A stretch of 64,000 nucleotides of DNA, taken from contig CAYLLT010000009.1 of assembly GCA_964384465.1 (NCBI GenBank), positions 1 to 64,000 of the forward strand, written 5' to 3'. Shown here one piece after another: positions 59,518 through 64,000 of this stretch. Position 1 is the stretch's first letter; the number at the start of each line of letters is the position of its first letter. The notes under the pieces were generated by a model. It did no database searches, was not told the origin of the DNA, and saw only the letters and a program-made list of their open reading frames with translations. Made by a program: the position numbers and the translations under genes. The stretch comes from CAYLLT01 sp964384465 (GTDB lineage Bacteria; Planctomycetota; Phycisphaerae; UBA1845; PWPN01).

Positions 59518-60699
59518 ATGCGACTGGCCGTCAATGCGGTTTCGATTGCTGCGGGTGGGGGCGTCAACGGCCTGGTAGGTTATCTGAAGGCCTGGCAGGA
59601 GATTGGGGCTGACCTGGACATCAGCTTATATGCCTCTCGCGAGGAGGTCATCGAGGCGGTGCGGGCAGCGCGGCCCGACATCCGCATCGTGCCATTCGCG
59701 CTGGGGGCTTCGTCGGGTCGGCACTTTTTCCTTCAGCAGGTCGCGCTGGGAAAAGAGATCGAGCAGAGTGGCGCGGACGTGGTGATGACCACGCAGACGG
59801 ACGTGGGCCGATGCCGGATTCCTCAGTTGATTCACCATCGCAATTTGAAGCGATTCGAGTACGACAGCCCGCTTCCGCGAATCCGACGCGGGCAGCTTGG
59901 GGAAGCCGTGAAGGACCTCACCGCCCGCCGGTCGCTGCGCCGCTCGAAGTGCAACGTTTTCATCTCGGACCACCTTCGCCGGCAGGCCGAGCGACTGGTT
60001 CCCGAATCCGCGCCATTTAACCACGTCATCTACAACGGCCTGTCCGATGACGCCATCCGCGCGGCCGAGGTTCATATCGAAGGTTGGCAAGGTCAGCCGC
60101 ATCTGGTGGCGATTCAAACGCCTGTCGAGCACAAGGACAATCCGACGCTGTTGCGGACGCTGGCTTATCTCCTCAAGGCAGAGCCGGATGTGCCCTGGCA
60201 ACTGAGTATCGCCGGCGCGTGCGACTGGTCGGAAGTCAAAAAAATGGCCGCCGATTTGGGCGTGCTGGATCGCATCCGATTCCTGGGTTATGTCTCGCAC
60301 GAGCAGTTGGACCCGATCCTGCGTCAGTCGGTTTGCCTGGTTTTCACCAGCGTGCTGGAGGGTTTCGGCAACCCGCCGATCGAAGCGATGGCCCGGAGCT
60401 GCCCGACCGTGGCCTGCAATGTGACCGCCATGCCGGAGGTGATCGGCGATGCCGGCCTGCTGGTCGAGCCGCGGCAGGCGGAGCAGTTCGGTGAGGCTGT
60501 TCGGCGCCTCTATCACGACCGCCCGCTGCGTCAGTCGCTCGTCGAGCGGGGGCTGGAACGCATCAAACGCTTCCGCTGGACGGACTCGGCGACACGAATG
60601 TTGGAGTTGCTCGCAGGGATCGCGGACTCGAATAGGCCATCCGAACCCCGCACGCCAGTGCGGGGCCCGGCCCACCACTCGCGTGGTGGGTTCGGATAG
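59518..60699 (+). CDS. GT4-family glycosyltransferase with repeat-encoded C-terminus
   Basis: A 393-residue enzyme. MRLAVNAVSIAAGGGVNGLVGYLKAWQEIG gives the N-terminus. PHLVAIQTPVEHKDNPTLLRTLAYLL and TSVLEGFGNPPIEAMARSCPTVACNVTAMPEVI form the donor site. The last about 20 residues (PSEPRTPVRGPAHHSRGGFG) are encoded by the element 60639-60697 and look added. The ATG at 59518 follows the palindrome by 19 bp. The asnB-like gene starts 17 bp later. Confidence 0.87.
   Translation: MRLAVNAVSIAAGGGVNGLVGYLKAWQEIGADLDISLYASREEVIEAVRAARPDIRIVPFALGASSGRHFFLQQVALGKEIEQSGADVVMTTQTDVGRCRIPQLIHHRNLKRFEYDSPLPRIRRGQLGEAVKDLTARRSLRRSKCNVFISDHLRRQAERLVPESAPFNHVIYNGLSDDAIRAAEVHIEGWQGQPHLVAIQTPVEHKDNPTLLRTLAYLLKAEPDVPWQLSIAGACDWSEVKKMAADLGVLDRIRFLGYVSHEQLDPILRQSVCLVFTSVLEGFGNPPIEAMARSCPTVACNVTAMPEVIGDAGLLVEPRQAEQFGEAVRRLYHDRPLRQSLVERGLERIKRFRWTDSATRMLELLAGIADSNRPSEPRTPVRGPAHHSRGGFG
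60639..60697. repeat. Cruciform-like element: outer stem with two hairpins
   Basis: Outer arms ATCCGAACCC (60639-60648) and GGGTTCGGAT (60688-60697). Within are CCCCGCAC/GTGCGGGG (60646-60665) and CCCACCAC/GTGGTGGG (60671-60690). The RNA or single strand could fold as a three-way junction. The element encodes the last residues of the glycosyltransferase and reaches its TAG stop. Confidence 0.75.
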
Positions 60700-60716
60700 C
60701 GGGTTCAAGGTGTAAT

Positions 60717-62621
60717 GTGTGCGGAATCGCAGGACTGATCTGCCCTGACCCGCTGCGCGTTCATGCGGCTTTGCCGGCGATGGTCCACGCTCAACACCAT
60801 CGCGGGCCGGATGATGAAGGGCAGGAGATTCTTACCGCTGGCAAAAACTTCGTCGGCCTCGGGCACCGGCGTCTCTCGATCCTCGATCTTTCGCCGGCCG
60901 GACACCAGCCGATGATACATCCAGAGACGGGACATCGGCTGGTTTTCAATGGCGAAATCTACAATTTTCAGGTGCTGAGGGATGAGCTGACCGGGCAGGG
61001 CGTCGTCTTCCGCGGTCACAGCGATACGGAGGTGCTGCTGCATGGCCTGGTGAAACACGGGCCTGCGTACATCGAGCGACTGGAGGGCATGTACGCGTTT
61101 GCTCTGTTCGATCCGAAGGACAACAAGCTGCTGCTGGCCCGCGACCCGATGGGTATCAAGCCGCTGTACATGGCCGCAGTGTCGAATGCGTTCCTGTTCG
61201 CGAGTGAAGTCCGCGGCATCATGGCGTCTGGGCTGATAGAACGGCGGTTCGATTCGCAGGCGATCGCGGGTTTCCTGGCGTACGGATCGATCCCGGAACC
61301 GTGCACGCTGTTTGAATGTGTGCGGATGCTGCCTGCCGGGTGCTGGCAGCTTATTGATGCGGCGGCGCCGCTTTCCGGCCCGACACGGGCCGGCTCTGAG
61401 CCGCGGCGACATTGGCGATTCCCCGCTGTCGATGCCGGGGTTAACGAGGGCGACGCGGTTTCGTCAATCCGGCAGACGCTGGACGCATCCGTCCGCGATC
61501 ATCTGGTCAGCGATGTGCCCGTGGGCGTGTTCCTTTCGTCTGGCTTGGACAGCACGATTGTGGCCGGGCTGGCGGCACGTCATACGCCTCAGCTTCGGAC
61601 GTTCACGGTTGGTTTCGCCGATCAGCCGGATCTGAGCGAAGCCGGGCTGGCGGCGGAAACGGCCGCTATCCTCGGCACGCAGCACACCGATATCCAGATC
61701 ACCGTCCCCGACGCCGAACAGACGGCCCTCGCGTGGTTGCAGTCGCTGGATCAGCCATCGGTGGACGGGCTTAATACATACGTGATCAGCCAGGCGGTCC
61801 GCGCTCAGGGCATTGTGGTCGCGCTTTCGGGGTTGGGCGGCGATGAACTTTTCGGCGGATATTCGAGCTTCGGCCGCGTACCGGGCATGATGAAGATGAT
61901 GCGCACGGTCAACTGGCTGCCGACGTGGGGACGTTCCGCACTGAGCACCGTGGCCACGCTCGGCCGGCCGCAAGCGGTGCGCGAGAAGGCCACCGATATG
62001 GCCCGCACCGATGGCGGCCTCGTCGAGCTGTTTCTCCAGTGCCGCCGGACGATGTCCAACGAGCAGCTCGCCGCGCTGGGCATCGACGCGGATGCAATCG
62101 GCCTTACGCCGGCGTTTATTCCGCCGGAGTCGTACGCAGCGCTTCCGCAGACGAGCGGCGATGTCATTGCCGGGCTGTCGCGGCTCGAATCGGCATTCTA
62201 CATGCGGAACACGCTGCTACGCGACAGCGATACGAACGGCATGGCGCACAGCCTGGAGATCCGCGTGCCGATGCTGGACCGGCGGTTGCTGGATTATGTT
62301 TTTGCGCTGCGGGGCGATGTGCGGTTGCCGTCCGGCAAGGCGGACAAGCATCTGCTGCGTCGTTCTTTCGCGTCTCTGCTGCGGCCGGCGTTGACCGAGC
62401 GGCGCAAGACGGGGTTCACATTGCCGATCGGTCGATGGATCGCCGGGCCGATGCGCGAGCTGTGCGAGAGCGGTCTGGCGCATCTGAAATCGCTGAACCT
62501 GTTGCGGCCGGAGGGCGTGGATGGCGTTTGGCAGTCGTTCCTCCAGGGGCCGGATCGCGTGCGGTGGTCGCGGGCATTTGCACTCTGCGTGCTGGGTCTT
62601 CATACGAAACGGATGGTTTAA
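60717..62621 (+). CDS. asnB: Asparagine synthase (glutamine-hydrolysing)-like amidotransferase
   Basis: A 634-residue class II amidotransferase. The start GTG at 60717 gives fMet-Cys-Gly-Ile-Ala-Gly, so Cys2 is the N-terminal nucleophile after Met removal; the ATG at 60715 is out of frame. RGPDDEG, the FNGEIYNF loop and HSDTEVLLHGL form the glutaminase half. The synthetase half has VFLSSGLDSTIVAGLAARH and VALSGLGGDELFGGYSSF. Versions in polysaccharide clusters often amidate sugar acids instead of Asp. AAGGTG lies 6 bases before the start. The next gene starts 3 bp after its stop. Confidence 0.92.
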   Translation: MCGIAGLICPDPLRVHAALPAMVHAQHHRGPDDEGQEILTAGKNFVGLGHRRLSILDLSPAGHQPMIHPETGHRLVFNGEIYNFQVLRDELTGQGVVFRGHSDTEVLLHGLVKHGPAYIERLEGMYAFALFDPKDNKLLLARDPMGIKPLYMAAVSNAFLFASEVRGIMASGLIERRFDSQAIAGFLAYGSIPEPCTLFECVRMLPAGCWQLIDAAAPLSGPTRAGSEPRRHWRFPAVDAGVNEGDAVSSIRQTLDASVRDHLVSDVPVGVFLSSGLDSTIVAGLAARHTPQLRTFTVGFADQPDLSEAGLAAETAAILGTQHTDIQITVPDAEQTALAWLQSLDQPSVDGLNTYVISQAVRAQGIVVALSGLGGDELFGGYSSFGRVPGMMKMMRTVNWLPTWGRSALSTVATLGRPQAVREKATDMARTDGGLVELFLQCRRTMSNEQLAALGIDADAIGLTPAFIPPESYAALPQTSGDVIAGLSRLESAFYMRNTLLRDSDTNGMAHSLEIRVPMLDRRLLDYVFALRGDVRLPSGKADKHLLRRSFASLLRPALTERRKTGFTLPIGRWIAGPMRELCESGLAHLKSLNLLRPEGVDGVWQSFLQGPDRVRWSRAFALCVLGLHTKRMV

Positions 62622-62624
62622 CTG

Positions 62625-64000
62625 GTGAAGCAGGTTCTGCAACATCTCCGCAGCGGGCAGATCGAGCTGGCCGATGTGCCGTGCCCGCTTGTCCGGCCGG
62701 GGCATCTGCTCGTTCAGACCTCGTGCAGCCTCATTTCGGCCGGCACCGAGCGCATGCTGGTCGAGTTCAGCCGCGGCAGTCTGCTGGCCAAGGCCCGTGC
62801 CCAGCCCGACAAGGTCAAGCAGGTGCTGGCGAAGATCAGGACCGACGGCCTGCTGCCCACGATGGAGGCGGTGTTCAGCAAGCTGGATGAGCCGTTGCCG
62901 CTTGGCTACTGCAATGTCGGGCGCGTGATCGAAGTGGGGCGCGATGTCGAGGGTTTTCAGGTCGGCGATCGTGTGGCCTCGAACGGCCCGCACGCGGAGA
63001 TCGTGTGTGTGCCGACGAATCTGGCGGCGCGGGTTCCAGATGGAGTCGATGACGAGTCGGCGAGCTTTACCGTGCTGGGTTCCATCGCACTGCATGGGAT
63101 TCGCCTGCTTCAGCCGACGCTGGGCGAGAGTTTCGCCGTGTTCGGGTTGGGGTTGCTCGGACTGGTGGCTGTGCAGTTGCTTCGCGCACATGGCTGCCGC
63201 GTGCTCGGCATCGACATCAATCCCGGCCGGTGCGAGCTGGCTCGCCGATTCGGCTGCGAGAGTGTTGTGATTTCGGAAGGAACCGACCCGATCAAAGCCA
63301 CGGAAGCATTCAGCCAGGGGCGCGGACTGGACGGCGTGCTGATCACCGCCTCGGCCAAGACGGACGACATCGTGCATCAATCCGCCCAGATGTGCCGCAA
63401 ACGCGGGCGAATAGTGCTGGTGGGTGTCGTCGGCCTGAATCTTCAGCGTAGCGATTTCTACGAGAAGGAGCTGAGCTTTCAAGTGTCCTGCTCGTACGGC
63501 CCCGGCCGATACGATCCGGCATATGAGGAGATGAACCGCGATTATCCGCTGCCGTACATCCGCTGGACCGAAGCGAGAAACTTCGAAGCGGTCTTGAATT
63601 CCGTCGCAGAGGGTTCGCTCAATCTGCAACCGCTGATTTCGCGCCGGCTGCCGCACGCCGATGCCGCCCAGGCATACGATGCGATCGTGAGCGACAACAG
63701 CGTGCTGGGTGTGGTGATGAATTATCCGCAACAGCCGGCGCCGACCGGCCGGGTCATTCATCTGCGACAGTCGCCCGTACCCAGCGCGCCAGCCGCGCCG
63801 GTGGTGGGCGTGATCGGCTCGGGCAATTTCACCAGGCAGGTGTTGCTGCCCGCGCTGAAGGCCGCACGGGCGACGATCAAATCCGTCGCCAGCGCCGGAG
63901 GCGTAAGCAGTCTGCATGCCGGCAGAAAGTTTGACGCCTGCGAGGCGACCACTGATTACCGCGCGCTGCTCGCCTCGCGCGAGATCAATACCGTATTCAT
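62625..64000 (+). CDS. Bi-domain oxidoreductase: zinc-type dehydrogenase fused to Gfo/Idh/MocA domain (runs off the window)
   Basis: The frame is open from the GTG at 62625 to the window end (458 residues seen). Residues 1-350 are a medium-chain dehydrogenase: SLISAGTERMLVEFSRGSLLAKARAQPDKVKQV, then PLGYCNVGRVIEVGRDVEGFQVGDRVA and the Rossmann motif FAVFGLGLLGLVAVQLLRAHG. A Pro/Ala-rich linker then leads to a second Rossmann fold, VVGVIGSGNFTRQVLLPALKAA, the start of a Gfo/Idh/MocA domain. Bi-domain proteins of this type are common in bacterial surface-sugar clusters. The zinc-ligand cysteines and histidine usual in active alcohol dehydrogenases are not obvious. Confidence 0.88.
   Translation, partial: MKQVLQHLRSGQIELADVPCPLVRPGHLLVQTSCSLISAGTERMLVEFSRGSLLAKARAQPDKVKQVLAKIRTDGLLPTMEAVFSKLDEPLPLGYCNVGRVIEVGRDVEGFQVGDRVASNGPHAEIVCVPTNLAARVPDGVDDESASFTVLGSIALHGIRLLQPTLGESFAVFGLGLLGLVAVQLLRAHGCRVLGIDINPGRCELARRFGCESVVISEGTDPIKATEAFSQGRGLDGVLITASAKTDDIVHQSAQMCRKRGRIVLVGVVGLNLQRSDFYEKELSFQVSCSYGPGRYDPAYEEMNRDYPLPYIRWTEARNFEAVLNSVAEGSLNLQPLISRRLPHADAAQAYDAIVSDNSVLGVVMNYPQQPAPTGRVIHLRQSPVPSAPAAPVVGVIGSGNFTRQVLLPALKAARATIKSVASAGGVSSLHAGRKFDACEATTDYRALLASREINTVF

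Noticed and set aside
62217..63917. A 566-codon open frame on the minus strand
   Set aside because: It is antisense to asnB and the bi-domain oxidoreductase, both of which have clear family motifs. The translation is Gln/Arg/His-rich and matches no family; long antisense frames are common in GC-rich DNA.

Overview
The window is 64 kb of GC-rich bacterial chromosome. No ribosomal RNA or phylogenetic marker settles the lineage. The gene content points to the Planctomycetota, probably a Phycisphaerae-like organism. The clues are a prepilin-type protein with a DGH-type C-terminus, a UROD-like corrinoid methyltransferase relative, a Tat-exported sugar-phosphate-isomerase-like protein, a DUF4838 protein, a DUF4175-like giant membrane protein, and a roughly 735-residue GreA of the long form known from Chlamydiae. 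This assignment is inference.

Left part (1-40.7 kb) is a mosaic of short transcription units on both strands. It opens with the 3' end of murQ, then a glycosyltransferase, a Gfo/Idh/MocA oxidoreductase, rsmE, a sugar epimerase, tsaD, a UROD-like protein, a DegP/HtrA-type protease and an FG-GAP lipoprotein. Next come a lipid-modifying pair (Cfa-type methyltransferase plus FAD reductase), tRNA-Leu(CAG), an EboB-like TatD hydrolase, a two-gene unit related to AbiEii-type nucleotidyltransferase tails, a GT9 heptosyltransferase, long greA, a multi-domain prolyl isomerase interrupted by an apparent frameshift, folK and a RelE/Phd toxin-antitoxin pair. An ispF-cysS-ruvC-ruvA-ruvB run on the minus strand ends in a PD-(D/E)XK nuclease-like gene. 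A prepilin-like gene and a 1053-residue membrane protein with a very long low-complexity segment close this part.

Right part (41.0-64 kb) is one long, almost gap-free plus-strand polysaccharide locus that runs off the end of the window. It is headed by a NusG paralogue (RfaH/UpxY/LoaP-like), followed by a 334-bp leader with a plausible promoter. The genes after it encode a DUF457-TPR membrane protein, a UDP-uronate-type epimerase, a Wzx flippase, GDP-mannose 4,6-dehydratase, a YdjC deacetylase, four GT4 glycosyltransferases, a CgeB-like glycosyltransferase, two methyltransferases, a NodB-type deacetylase, a Wzy-like polymerase, a DUF4838 protein, an AsnB-like amidotransferase and a bi-domain oxidoreductase. 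Many junctions overlap by 1-4 bases, so the genes are probably co-transcribed. No initiating transferase or Wza/Wzc export protein is seen.

A second layer lies over the genes: at least a dozen palindromic repeat elements of several sequence families sit in the gaps. Every gap of the ispF-cysS-ruvCAB run holds a different one. Others sit at the junctions of the polysaccharide operon, and two of them encode the last 20-26 residues of real proteins. A few elements appear to supply ribosome-binding sites or promoter boxes. This layer, together with the dedicated NusG paralogue, is the most unusual signal in the window.
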